Source: Eumeta japonica
Lineage: Eukaryota > Arthropoda > Insecta > Lepidoptera > Psychidae
Length of the DNA stretch: 64,000 nucleotides
Reading direction: 5' to 3'
Assembly: GCA_005406025.1 (NCBI GenBank)
Contig: BGZK01001297.1
Span: forward strand, 1 to 64,000
Positions 32,724-44,489 of this stretch are shown piece after piece. Position 1 is the stretch's first letter. Each line of letters opens with the position of its first letter. The position numbers and the translations under genes were made by a program. The notes under the pieces were generated by a model that searched no databases, was not told where the DNA came from, and worked only from the letters and a program-made list of their open reading frames with translations.

Positions 32724-35700
32724 ATGTCACAAAGTAACGAGTGTCTTTTAAACAACGCTCTAAATGCAGACTTTCAGCAAATGCTGAGGCCGTACTACTG
32801 GACGCAGAGACTGCTGTGCGCCTCAAAGTACAGCATCAGAGACAACTTCGTGCTCCCGAACTCGAGGGCGTATTGTGTCATTAATATTTTGATGCTCTGT
32901 TTTACCTGTTACGTTTACTTCAACGCCTGGGAAATGGAAAATCCGTGTGCCTTAATAACACATATTAATTATCTTCTCGCTCATTTTGTTGCAACTGCGT
33001 GCATAATTTATCAGAGCGAATCAACTGTGAAACTATTAATTTTAATGCAAGGCGTAGATAAGAAATTAAAATCTTTCAGCGTATCAAATCTTCCTTACTT
33101 TTTTATTAAAAGTTGGTGCTGTGTTTTTTCCACACTGACGTTTTACGGATTGGAGTTGTTATTAATAGCTTTGAACACGGATCACTTTTCATTGCTAACT
33201 TATGTTACAGTATTTCTTAGTATGACCTTTGATATGGATTTGCTGATTGCTATTTCTGCTATTCAATTTTTCAATTCGAGACTGGAATGTTTTTCCAAAT
33301 TGTTCTTAGCTTGCAATAAAAATCAACTAATTTTATCCCTCGAAAATAACTCAACAATTTCCTCCCAGCATTTGGTCGAGATCCTTAAGGAAATAATAAA
33401 CGCTTTCACATTGTTCAGTAATTTGATGCAGTATTCGGTACGTTATTGTTATATCAAAAACTTGTATAATTTTTAATATAATTTATTAACTAATATAATG
33501 CTTTAGATCCTCAACTACATCCTGAAGACATTTATTAATAGCTTTGTAACTCTGCAAATAATAATTGATTGGGCGAAAATTGCAAAGGTAATATTTTTTA
33601 TGTTAAATGATTTAATGGAGAGGGATAATGTCAGTCAAATATTATGGAAACATTTTTTTTTTTTGGAACACTGAAGTCGTGGTCTTGACCAATAATACGA
33701 TCTCGGTAATTTTGAGAAAATGTTTCTATTAATGGCAAAACTATGCATATTTAAAAGTTATGAAATTAATCAGTTTAATTTTTAACAATAATCTATTATG
33801 ACATAGAATAGCTCACAAGAACTAGTGGAAGTTGGATTTATAATATTAATGTAATTTTCACTTTCGCATGCAGAAAGGCTCAAAGTAAAGACAACTAAGT
33901 ATGCAAATAATCTTCAAAAACTATAATAATTTTCTTGGCGATGCAAATAATTTTATGCACGCAGCGTAGAAAATAATAATATTTAAAATTATGATTACTT
34001 TTTCATGTAACTACGAATTCAAAAAAAAATCGTAGTTCAATATATCCTAAAAACATTACAAAATTAATACATAGTTATGCATTTCAAAAACATTCATTTA
34101 ATTCCTAGTACTTATTGCTCCTGTGGAATTATGTTACTACCTTTTAAAGACCTAATAATGGCGACGATTTCCAACAATGTATGAATGTGAGGTTGATTTT
34201 ATTTCGCTAATGTTCCGTGCCACATCATCAATCGAAGATGATGACTTTGATGACAAGAGAGGACGTACAATTGAGAACAAAAACCAATAATTACCTAATT
34301 AACTACTTAGTATCACTAAAACATACCAGTGATCTATTAACACATTTACTAACTTGTATAACAACTGTGCTTATACTCAGCGTGAGATTGTGAAACATTC
34401 TTCATTTTTATTATTAACATAATTATCTGTAAACGGATTCATAAGGAACTTAAAGGTAAGGATTTGACATAACAAGAGTCGCATTTTCATGTAAAAAATC
34501 TTGTTGTTATTCTTTTGTTCATTACTGTTAATATTACTCACTTTACTATTGTAATCAGCAATAGCTGGCTTGTACCATTTTCTAATAAAAATTTAAAGAA
34601 AATGTTTCATAAAAGTTATTAGTGAATTTTTACTTTGACATCTGTTCGTGTATTTTTTATAATACTTTCGAGAGGCAAATGAGCTTGCAAGCCATCATGA
34701 AGTAGTGTTATCACCTCGACCCATGGAGAAGTCACCAACGTATTGCCGTCTTTTGGTAGGTATACGATATCTAATGGAGGGGTGAGGGGGGTGATGAAGA
34801 GAGAAGGAGACAGCCATAACACTCACTCACTGGACGAAATGCAACAGTGGAAGCTGTTATTTCACGCCTATGTCTATGTGGGGGTAACGTGTGGACGATA
34901 CATCAGTCGGTTGTGTCAAAATAAACGAACGCCTACTAAAGTGAGGCGAGCAAAAAGTGCATGCAAAATTTTCTTCGCATGTTTTTTTTTGCAATAGGTT
35001 ATCTAATGCCGGTATCGTTACGAGGTAAAAAAAAGCATCAATATTGAATGGTATATCACCAAATATATGCCAGAGGTTATGACTGCTGTAAGCAGCAAAC
35101 AACCGCACGCCGGGCGTCGTGAGCTTCACTAAGACAATCACACACTCAGCGCCCAAAAACAAGGGTCTTTTTGAACAATACCCTAATAAAAAATGTAGGC
35201 CGCCTTCCTTACAGTCTTAATTTGGAATTCTGTGACTTGTTTTTCCCCAAAATAAAAAAGTAACTGAAGAACAAACAGTTGTTGTCAATTATTATCTGTT
35301 GTCGACCGCCTCCACATATGCATCCACGGGACGCATATGAAAAGGCGGTTGAAGAGCTAACGCGGACGGGTGGTTTGAAAATTGATTGAATGCATGGAAC
35401 CTTGTATAGATGTCAATAGAGAGTTCTTTGAAAATATGTTAAAAAAAAGGAATTGCAATATATATTTTGTGAAGAAATATAATCTCTAATTATCTTAGAT
35501 GATATTATATACCACTAACACTTTGTGATGATTAATAATAAATACATAGAAGAAAAAGTAGTACAGAACAATTATATGAGCCTTTATTTTTTTTCCCTTT
35601 TTTATATATTTTACAATTAATAACGTAAATAGTTTTACATATTTATTTTATTAACTGTACATCGCTTACTAAAAGCATTTATATTGATATTATATTTTCA

Positions 35701-36439
35701 GACTTCTAAAATCTACAACGATATATCAGTTATGTACGTTCAAGCAGTTGCATGGAACGTGAAAAATTTCATTGTGGTCACCATGCTCTCCGTGGCCTGC
35801 GAGAAATTCTACAGCCACCTCGACGATAACAAAAATAAATGTGCAGAAGTTTTGGACGTTTCTCCTGAACGTAGTAAGCAGATCTTACTTAAACGTCAAT
35901 TTATCGTTTTTTTAATTAACAGCATTCTCTTATTGATTGCCTTTAAACCAATACACTGAATCATAGACCACGAAATTTCGTTTTAAGTTTTTTTTTACAT
36001 ATTGCCCAATGTACTAAAGAGGGCGTTCTCATAAAAGTCTGCAACTTCAATATATTAAAAACAAGCTTGCAGTATTAATGCCACCTGACAGCCTTATAAT
36101 TCACTCTCATCAATCGACACCTCAAGTATTTTTTGACCATTTCTAGCATTTCCATTCACATCATTAGTATCGCGCCGTAATTTAAACAGCGACATGCAGT
36201 TTTAATAGCACAGGTTGTATTTTACTGATTACAATATATTGTTATATCAGTAGCTGTTACGATGGAATTTGATTCCAGGCGCATTTCGAAAGACAATCAA
36301 GAATATATTACGTCTATGCAACGTCAAATCCAAGATGCGCGTGTGCGGCCTATTCACCGTGGACGCCGCTCTGCCGCTGCGGCTGCTGGGCCTCGTGGCC
36401 ACGTACTACATTGTGCTGCTGCAATTTGCGTTTTTGTAA
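32724..36439 (+). CDS. Insect gustatory receptor, intact (GrA, 375 aa)
   Basis: Exons are 32724-33437, 33507-33587, 35702-35873 and 36279-36439, with all splice sites GT-AG and phases 0, 0, 1. The total is 1128 nt including TAA. An in-frame ATG two codons upstream and an upstream non-ATG extension exist, but both paralogs start at MSQ/MSR, so 32724 is preferred. Exon 1 holds most of the receptor: NALNADFQQMLRPYYW, a conserved N-terminal loop, then hydrophobic helices. Exon 3 encodes SVACEKFYSHLDDNK before the last loop. Exon 4 ends with TYYIVLLQFAFL, the TY-x5-QF signature of TM7. Gustatory receptors are ligand-gated cation channels of taste neurons (7tm_7 family). The ligand cannot be read from sequence; the lineage resembles the expanded bitter-type clade. 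Intron 2 (2114 bp) carries a repeat insertion. Confidence 0.92.
34600..35165 (-). repeat. Dispersed repeat inserted in intron 2 of GrA
   Basis: The block contains GAGGCAAATGAGCTTGCAAG and CCATGGAGAAGTCACCAACG, modules I recall as widespread in moth genomes. Its minus strand reads PHIDIGVK and QLPLLHFVQ. A second copy at 42694-42990 shares the CACTGGACGAAATGCAACAG / CGCTGGACTGAATAGCATGA region. Class unknown. Confidence 0.45.
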
Positions 36440-38140
36440 CATATTCAACGTTCTTATATTTAAGCATAGTGAATCACCATAAAGATCTCTACCGTCATAC
36501 CGGTTTGTCAGCAATTTAAATTAGTTTGTAATTTTTATTATTTATACGTGTTATAAGTAGATATTAATTTGAAATCAATTTGTAATAGACATAGGCAAAA
36601 TTGTTTAAAATTAATAGTATAAATATAATACACATAACGCACCACACAAATAGTAACACATGAGATGCGTGTATATAACGATCATGCCACACAACTTCCG
36701 AGGGCCGTGATTGGTGTAAGCCAGTCAGACCATGATCTGTTCCTAATAGAATAGTATTGTAGAACCATTTGCTTTTACCTAAAAACATCAGATCCCATAT
36801 TCCTGATATCAAATCCATATTCAGCTTTAATAGCATTTTGAAGAAGAAATCCTGCCTGTTTACCCATAAACAGTTTGATTTCAAACAAGAAAAATCCCTG
36901 TCCAATCGGCTGCAGGCTTCATCGACACTCCTATATAGGCACTGGCAACAGAGGATCGGCCGCTGCCAAACCTAAGCCCGTTCTCCACACGGTCCGACCA
37001 CAGAGCTCATCACGAACCTGCTCGCTTTGAAGCATACAACTCCCGGCCTGATAAGGTATTCGTAAGTTAACTTTCTTAGCCCGTTTCCGAAGATGGTTTA
37101 TTGAAATGATATTCTAACTGTGGATTGTCTTTACACTAATATATTTGGTCACTAAGGCACAAGGCCGTACATAGCTTTTGTCACCTGTGGGGACAACAAC
37201 GTGGCAGACCAGAAATATAACCCGTGTTTGCCGCGCTTGTTTTAATCTGCACAACACACTACACGAAATCTTTAGATGTCCGTCTGTCCAAAAGGACGTA
37301 TAAAGAGCATTAAATTTTAAACTATATCAGACCTATGCTAATGGTAATTTACAATTCAATGCTAGTTCACAAAAAAAAAATCATTGTTATCGTTTTCTTG
37401 AATGTCACAAAAACAACCAAATAGTCATAAGAACAACTAATTAACGCATAAATCAATAAATTAAATAGTTGAAATAATTGTCGTTTTCTTTATTTTTGCA
37501 AGAGTAGCTAAATTGTCATTATAACAACTAATTAGAACATAAAAAGCACTAAAACACCAGTTGGGGCTTTCTAGGGTAATTAGTACACAAATTCATGAAA
37601 GAATAAAAAAATGTTGTATATCAAAATTGCAAGTGTGTATTGATCCATTTTAATCAATAAATGTATGAATAAAACAAAGTACTCATTTTATTTATTCTAC
37701 ATGTATATTTTGAAAATGTAAACTGCAAAAATGCGGTACTGCGAATTCAGTAGAGTTTAGCCCTCCGTAGTGAAATAAAAAAAAAACTCACACTCACAAA
37801 ACAATTTCAGAAACTGTTTGTTTATCTGGCTGTCACAAGTCTTAAAGCTTAAGTGACGACTCAAAATAAAATTCGTTATTACGTGAAAATAAAAGAGAAA
37901 TAAGCTAAAACTATAGGGTGTTAAATCAAGTATCATGTAAAAGTGAAAAAAACGTATTTAAAAACTTCAAAAAAAAGAATGACATAGAGGAGTTTTAGCC
38001 ATTTTGAAACCATACTTGCTGACATATATAACAAATGAGATTACTACAGAAGCATAACATTTAGTTCAGTTGATACCTATTACCAAGGAAGTATAGTATT
38101 AATAATATATAAATTGTGCGCGTTGAAAATCCGCAGAAGG
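36440..38140. other. Downstream of GrA, unassigned
   Basis: A somewhat GC-richer part at 36900-37290 has frames (RPYIAFVTCGDNN, EIFRCPSVQKD) that hint at an old LINE, but not strongly enough to assign. The rest is AT-rich with nothing recognised. Confidence 0.3.
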
Positions 38141-38149
38141 ATCATAATA

Positions 38150-38420
38150 ACTGACTCGGGTTACGAATTAAACAAGTTTGAATGGCAAACTGCGGGTCGT
38201 ATCGCTCGTACAACCGACTACGACAAAAATACTTGAGTGACTGGACATCGCTGCGTACGGCCGTTTTCTCCTAAGCGGGCTGATGACTTGGTAAATGAAA
38301 ATCTCGGTTTGACTTTGATGGTTCAGAACCATATGCCATAGAAATCAGAAGAGAGCCTTATTTTCAGCAGTGGAAGTCCACCGATTTAATTGAATCCCAG
38401 ACGAGAAAATGTTCATGGTT
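38150..38420 (+). pseudogene. LINE reverse transcriptase C-terminal remnant
   Basis: The + strand reads ELNKFEWQTAGRIARTTD, then RADDLV in another frame and REPYFQQWKSTD. These match the order KWQWAGHIARRTD ... RWADDL ... GEAYVQQW at the end of RTE/CR1-like LINE proteins. Several frame changes are present. Confidence 0.5.
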
Positions 38421-39580
38421 AAAGAGTTAACACACTGTGCAGAATTATTTATGATTAAATTTAAACGAAGGATCACAAACAATGTTGCAATTGAAAATAA
38501 GCAATGCATTACTGAACACAATGCAGCACTGAAGAAATGGGACCCGACTGTATTTATGACTTGAGCGTGAGAAAAAACAGTTTTCAGACAATTTGATAAA
38601 TTGTTAGCGTGAAGTCAGTTAGATAAAATATATTTAACGTAATATTAATTAGTAAATTTCTGTATTGTACTAGAATCATTTCAAGAGAGGTGTTGCATTT
38701 TAGAATTAACTCTAAAGCATATCGATGCAAATGTATATTTATTTCTTCTGTGTTCATTAAAAATTTAATGATCTTACAAAATAAATTTTTATCGTTTTCA
38801 TTCATCCGAAAAATATAAATCCACACCTTAAATAAAAAACCGGGTTAGTTCTAATAACACACTTACCACGACAGTTACGTACAAATTAATAATGTATAAT
38901 GTAGATATTTCTACAGAGCGTTCCAAAACTCAACGTCAATCTATCCCATGCAGTTTGAAAATTATGGGCATTTTAAGAAAAACCTAGAAATTTGGTCAAA
39001 CTGTAACCATTTTTCGGTTATTGTGGTTAATTTTTGTTCATTTAAACTTTGGAAACATAACCCTAAATAACATATCTGAATGACAGTCAAAAATAATGAA
39101 ACGATTGCCCCAAGTTTCCTAGAATTGTACCTAATTTGTTAAACTATGAATTTAAAATTTTCAAAATTTGTCGATTTGAAAGGCCCTCCTTTAAAAAAAT
39201 GTCCTACAGTGGCTTGGCAAGTGCCATTAAAATTAGGGCATTTAATCAGAAATCTAAAATGGTACAATACTTGTTAGTTTCATACTAAAACAATTGAGTG
39301 AAAAAATTAAAACCTCAAGTTACCCGATTTTTGCTACCCATTTTACTCAGTTAAAATGTTTTTGATTCACTCAAGTTCTTGGTAGGTTCTTAATTTTACG
39401 GCAAAATGATGAGAGAGATGGATACGGGACACGTTTGCCATGAGTGAGCGAGACAGATAGTGATGTGCCACTTTTACCAAAGTCAACAAAAGTAAGTACA
39501 ATTAATAAAATAATGAAAAATTTTGACCTAGTTTAGCTTAGATTTATTGGAATAAAAGTCAGATAGGGAAACAACACTGT
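38421..39580. other. AT-rich non-coding stretch
   Basis: No gene or element is recognised. A minus frame at 38584-38826 is not convincing. Confidence 0.4.
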
Positions 39581-39584
39581 TTAT

Positions 39585-39850
39585 TACAACAAATGTTCAA
39601 ATTGTTTACCACCAGCCTTAATACACGCCCTACATCTTCTTAAAAAAGATCTACTTATTAGCCGGGCATATCCTCGAGAGTTGATGTCCTCAGCAGCTTG
39701 AGAAATTCATTTACGCAGTTCGGCTACGCTCTCAATGGGCTTTGAATAAACGTTTTCTTTGAGAACGCCCCAATAAAAAAATCCAGGGGATTTAAATCTG
39801 GTGAACGGGCTGGCCACGAGATAATGCTTGTACCCTGGGCACAAAACCCT
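39585..39850 (-). pseudogene. IS630/Tc1/mariner transposase C-terminal fragment
   Basis: The minus strand from 39845 reads SWPARSPDLNPLDFF, then after a frame change YWGVLKENVYSKPIESVAEL, ISQAAEDINSRGYARLI and CRACIKAGGKQFEHLL with a stop. The SPDLNPLDFF...W block precedes the last catalytic residue in this superfamily. There is an in-frame stop and one shift. Flanking DNA at 39870-39960 carries another dispersed-repeat module (GCCCGTGGGCACC). Confidence 0.7.
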
Positions 39851-40202
39851 AAAGAATGCTTTTCCTATAGAATTTTTATGAGCCGCCCGTGGGCACCTTC
39901 AACCCGGGGAGTCGTCAACGCGTTGCTGGTCTTTCAAAAAAGGCTGCACTCTTTTCTTGATGACCGAAGTTATCGAAGTTAATTGGGAATACTGCCAATG
40001 ATAAATCATTGTCTCATTAAAGTTTCACATTACGTTGCAGGAAATAGCGCATTTAAGTTATCATATTAGATAGATTTCGTAGCTGAAGAAATTCAACTTG
40101 TAGCTAAACTGCACATAAGGAGTTAGTAATTTTAACGTGCCTGTGACTTATTTCATGTCAGAGTATTTTTTTCTTTTTTTATTTTACTAAAATACATTTT
40201 TA

Positions 40203-40530
40203 TCTATACTATCACATAAATCTGTAGCGTCTGTCTATTTATTTTTTTTCCATAATTTCATGACTGATGTTTGTTTTATAAGTAAGTGATCCCCAATCTA
40301 TCATTTTGTAAAGTTGTGTCTGTCCGTAGGTATATGTGTCAATATTGCGTATACGTATTATTATTGCTTATACGTGTCTTTAGACACGTATTATTGCTAT
40401 CAAGGACAGTACCGGATTCAGAACTGATAACGCGATAGTGATTGGAATCTTTATGAAGATCTTAATCGGTCAATGTATAAGAGAAAGGAATTCATTGTTC
40501 CCCTCGGACGGACCCGAGGGCGGAAGCTAG
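40203..40530 (+). mobile_element. Non-autonomous Helitron (328 bp) with both ends
   Basis: The 5' end is TCTATACTATC, preceded by A. The 3' end has a perfect 7-bp hairpin CCCTCGG-ACGGAC-CCGAGGG (40501-40520), then CGGAAG and CTAG (40527-40530), followed by T. This is an A|T insertion with canonical ends. It also holds an internal perfect 10-bp hairpin at 40370-40391. There is no coding capacity. Confidence 0.75.
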
Positions 40531-40689
40531 TCCTTTTATAAATCTGTGTATTTTATTTATTTCTTTTTTTACATTGGTTAAGAATCATGATGAGATAATC
40601 TCGTATATGACAATATTTATTTATAACTAACGACATTAATTGACAGAATACCTATTGTAATTAGCTCTTACCACCGATCTTTGTTCTGG

Positions 40690-41625
40690 ACGAAAATATG
40701 TCAGGTAGGTTAAATTTACTATGTAGGAGTTCCACTTCTTATCCTGTGTGCTGGTTATCCTGTGCGGCGACTACAGGTAGCACGGTGTTCGGGTGCAACG
40801 CGTATATCCACCCATGTGGTCTCCGTCCAAACATTACCAACGCCGAAGACACGCCTGTAATCACATTCTCACAATTTATGTAATGAAATAGCATCCGGTT
40901 AAGGGCCTTTTCCGAAGTCTCGCCCTCTACTATGACTATTTTCATGCATTTTTTACCCGCCTTTAAGATATTTGCTGCAGCGCCATTACCTTGCAGCCGG
41001 TACTATCTCGTCGAACAGTGCGCGATCGTATTCCACATTTTTTATTTTCACTCGAACCTGATGAAGGGCCATTGTCGGTCACGACTTGTAGCTACTGCCG
41101 ACATGGCTCGCACGCTCGATACAGCGCCTCGATCTCTATATCTAAACAGTACGCATAATTTATAACAATATTTTTCATATTTACAATATCCAAATGTCCT
41201 TCATGTAACTCGTGTAATATAAACTTCTACAATACATACGGTATAACTATTCTATAAATTTAAACCACACAACCTTCTGTGACACGTAAATTTTGTTTTC
41301 GATAAAATAAAATTTTTCCGTTTCGAATTCGGTGAGATTGCGGCCATCCAAATAATGTACAACCGTAAATTTTTCGAGTATCGGATTACGCCACGTAGCG
41401 TCCGCAGCATCGCTATTACTGATCGGTAATTCATTTTCGACATAATGTAAATATGAGACAGCTTCAATTCTTGTAATATGGATATCGACACTTTTAGCTC
41501 ACGTGTCTCTCGACAAAGGTAAACTCGAAAGCACCTCAGCGGCCGAGTTCTTGACCTTGCTCACCAACTCCACAATGTAACTGTAGGCGGCCAAACACGC
41601 TGCATACCGCTTCAAACGGTTCTAT
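40690..41625 (-). pseudogene. Ty3/gypsy pol remnant: RNase H end and integrase pieces
   Basis: The minus strand from 41625 reads NRLKRYAACLAAYSYIVELV and AAEVLSSLPLSRDT, the typical end of gypsy RNase H (RWAxFLSxxxYxVE...ADALSRLPL). A second open frame to about 41246 follows (YVENELPISNSDAAD, ILEKFTVVHYLDG), matching the tether before the integrase. Near 40935-40740 is an integrase C-terminal piece, VITGVSSALVMFGRRP. The order fits one degraded copy with a damaged middle (40950-41240). It is a different lineage from the fragment at 16-18.5 kb. Confidence 0.6.
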
Positions 41626-41699
41626 GAAAATATTTTCATAATACAACCATTAATATTTTAAAATAGGACATCGAAATTTATTATATTACAAAGCCTAAG

Positions 41700-41899
41700 T
41701 AGTCAAGACAGCTCATTGACATTCGCAAACCTGGAGGAGTCACCAATGTGTTTCTGACATCTTGAGTAGGAATAGAATATTTCACGGAGGGAAAATTGGC
41801 CGAAAAGGTCTCGACACTCCGATTTGATCCCTTCTGCACAGCCTTTCCGTGCCGAGCGGAGACGGGCAGGCATAGTCACCCTGCAACAAGCGATGCGGA
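41700..41899. other. Spacer with dispersed-repeat scrap
   Basis: GGAGGAGTCACCAATGTG near 41734 resembles the module in the GrA intron repeat. Nothing else is seen. Confidence 0.3.
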
Positions 41900-42530
41900 G
41901 GGTGACAGCGGTAAAAGCGGGCTAGTCAACATATTTACAACAGCAACTCTAGATCTTCCCTAGTAGTGCTGTCCAGCTCGAAACCCTATCACGTACTAGC
42001 TCAAGAAGCCCGGCACGATATCTCTGAGATCGTTGAGGAAGGTAAGGCAATGCACCTATTTTGGGGTCAGATCCCATGCCGAAATTGCGGAGAATGAGCA
42101 TGCAGACAAGATCGCCAGATGATTCTCTCTCAACAAAGTCAAACTAGGATCAGTTCCTGCTGTTGTATGATAAACAGGTGATTAAATGTAAAAAAGATAC
42201 ATCTAAGAAAGTACAGGTGTAATTACCAAATGCTTCTTTCCCCGAGTGGAACTAGCGTATAGGGTTCTCCGACAAATGGAAATGACATCCCGAATGGCGC
42301 AGTCCCTCACGGAACACAGCGGTTTCGCACACTACCTGTATAGGTTTAAGTTGAAGGACACACCGTATTGCGCTTTTGACGCCGCTTAAGTCCAGGACGT
42401 ACTGCACGTTTTCGAGGAATGTCATATATTCCTGCAGGAGCATTCGGCACTGGATGAAAAAATAGACGTTCAGATTGACACATTCCGGAAATATTAGAAG
42501 ATCGAAGAAATATAGTGACGTTCTTATAGT
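41900..42530 (+). pseudogene. R1/TRAS-type LINE remnant: RNase H-like and C-terminal region
   Basis: The + strand reads SSLVVLSSSKPYHVLAQEAR and HDISEIVEEGKAMHLFWGQ, then in other frames LAYRVLRQMEMTSRMAQSL, GFAHYLYRFKLKDTPYCAF and QDVLHVFEECHIFLQEH. These are the RNase H and CCHC-like C-terminal parts of an R1-clade LINE. Stops and shifts show decay, and no reverse transcriptase is left. Confidence 0.7.
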
Positions 42531-42693
42531 TTTTTGAAAATGTAGTAACGAGATGCAGGAAAATTAATAATTAATGAGATAAGTAATTATGGATAGTGCA
42601 TGAAAAATAAATAGATTTATGTGCAAGATAAAACATAATACAGTTAGCGTGTAACGCAATTTGCGTTAAATTGCTAAATGCAAAATAAAAATA

Positions 42694-42990
42694 TTAGTAT
42701 AAGAAACAAAGCAATGTAAAATGAATTGAATAAAAACCTCTACCACCTTTCGAACAATTGGGATGTATGACTTCGAAAAGGAATGAATTTGATATATGAT
42801 AGTAATAGATGTATAAGGGCCGTTGCCACCATGTCACGAGGGCGAAAATAAAAAAAAATGGCTCACGAAGAAGAGAGTGAGATGATGGAGAAGGAGAAAG
42901 TCGATGAACGGAGAAGTAGGCTACAAAAACTCTAACTCGCTGGACTGAATAGCATGAGCTGCTATTCACGTCTTTACTCTGTGAAAGTGT
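42694..42990 (-). repeat. Second copy of the GrA-intron repeat family
   Basis: Minus-strand text with GAGAAAGTCGATGAACGG-like antisense and CGCTGGACTGAATAGCATGA parallels 34760-34870. It is diverged; class unknown. Confidence 0.4.
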
Positions 42991-44485
42991 AATATCTCGC
43001 TAAGCTAGCACTGCATGAACACCGCATAAATATTTAGTGAAATATGATTGTGTTGTAAAGATATTCTGAGAATATGAAAATCTTAATATCGACATATAAT
43101 GCGTAAATGAGTCCGACGCTGAAATTTTCGACAATATCGAAGGAACATAATGTATCGTTTTAATCGAGCTACTCAACCTTATCATTCTAATCTTCAAAAC
43201 CAGAGTTCTAGAAATCTCCTCCCAAGCCTCTAAATAATGGAAATGCCTAGTTTCAGCACCTTTCATACTTATTTATGGTGAAAAATATTTAAAGAATAAG
43301 GCGTAAGGAGTGTTAAAAATAACCGAAAAATGAAAACACAACTTTCACTGAACGAGGTTGTGTCCGCGTTTGTTGGTTTTAACCTCCCATAAAACTGGTG
43401 GAATGACTGATGAAACCGGGAAACCTAGCAGACATACGTATATAAAATTAAACTTGCTTAGGTGTTCGATATCTGTCAATCTCTCGAATCAATATTCGAT
43501 AGTTCTTGAGAGAATATCAAAATTCGAGGGTCAGCGTCGGGTTGCATGCTGCATGTTAATGTATGTTATAGTCGAGCGTCTATTATGGATTTCCCCGAAT
43601 TAAAACCTCACACAATAGGATATCTATGCTCAAAATACGCATATTGGAGGTAATAAATCAACTAATCCATCACCAAACTTTGTTTTAATCAGGTAAATTC
43701 GATGTACCTTAAGTGGCGACGGTCAGTGTTCCAGTACCTGCAAAGTCACATCACAACTCAATAAAATATATATCATAGCTGCTTTATCAATACTTTCATT
43801 GGCTCATAAAACGTCTTTGTCTAATTCAATACTGTACTATTATATCATTATTCATTGTGGCCACAAAAATTTTATCTACAATACAAGAGTTAATGTGTAA
43901 CTTAAAATAATAAAATCAAGAATAAATGTCAAATTTATCTTCTTTATTGAAATTTGGAACACCTTGGCAACCACCAAATTGTATTTTGATTGTTGTTATT
44001 TTGAGTTTAGGGAGTCAAGTAGGGTTCGCGCCACCTATTTACTGGCACCTATTATACTGTTCAATAACCTGATCATTATGTAATATGAGCATCATGGCAA
44101 GACATGAGCATCACCTTTTATTTTAAGTTTTGAAATAGGCTTAATCTTCCACTCTTCAGAATGTTGCAGCGTATTGCATTCGCTCTGGCAAAGGCGCATT
44201 TAATTTTGAAATTGTATTCTTTTTCAAATTGTTTAGGCATAATTACGAAAATTATGTTTAAAAACAAACGCTTTTATATTATTGGCGTTAACTATTTTGA
44301 ACCTAGTACAGGTCTTTATTTTATAAGAGCGCTTGATTCTTCTGTACTACGGTGCTGAACATCTACACCACCAAAGAGTGTGACGATGAAGTTCCTTCTT
44401 GGACTCGTAATTTCTAGGACCACAGCCCTATTCATTAAAATAATAATATAATCACACGTCTATTTCTCAGAAGGCTAGGCAGAGA
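42991..44485. other. AT-rich stretch, unassigned
   Basis: Short frames at 43000-43266, 43358-43603 and 44161-44358 have no recognisable similarity. No repeat or element end is identified. Confidence 0.35.
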
Positions 44486-44489
44486 CTAT

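Noticed and set aside
36262..36519. Plus-strand frame rich in R, A and P over GrA exon 4
   Set aside because: It is the wrong frame of the GC-rich exon. The splice acceptor at 36278 and paralog alignment fix the real frame.
36900..37300. R1-type LINE fragment downstream of GrA
   Set aside because: Only scattered residues agree; not enough to claim.
41252..41491. 79-codon minus frame starting with ATG
   Set aside because: The neighbouring frame (YVENELPISN...) fits the gypsy tether region and the preceding RNase H end; this one is its shadow.
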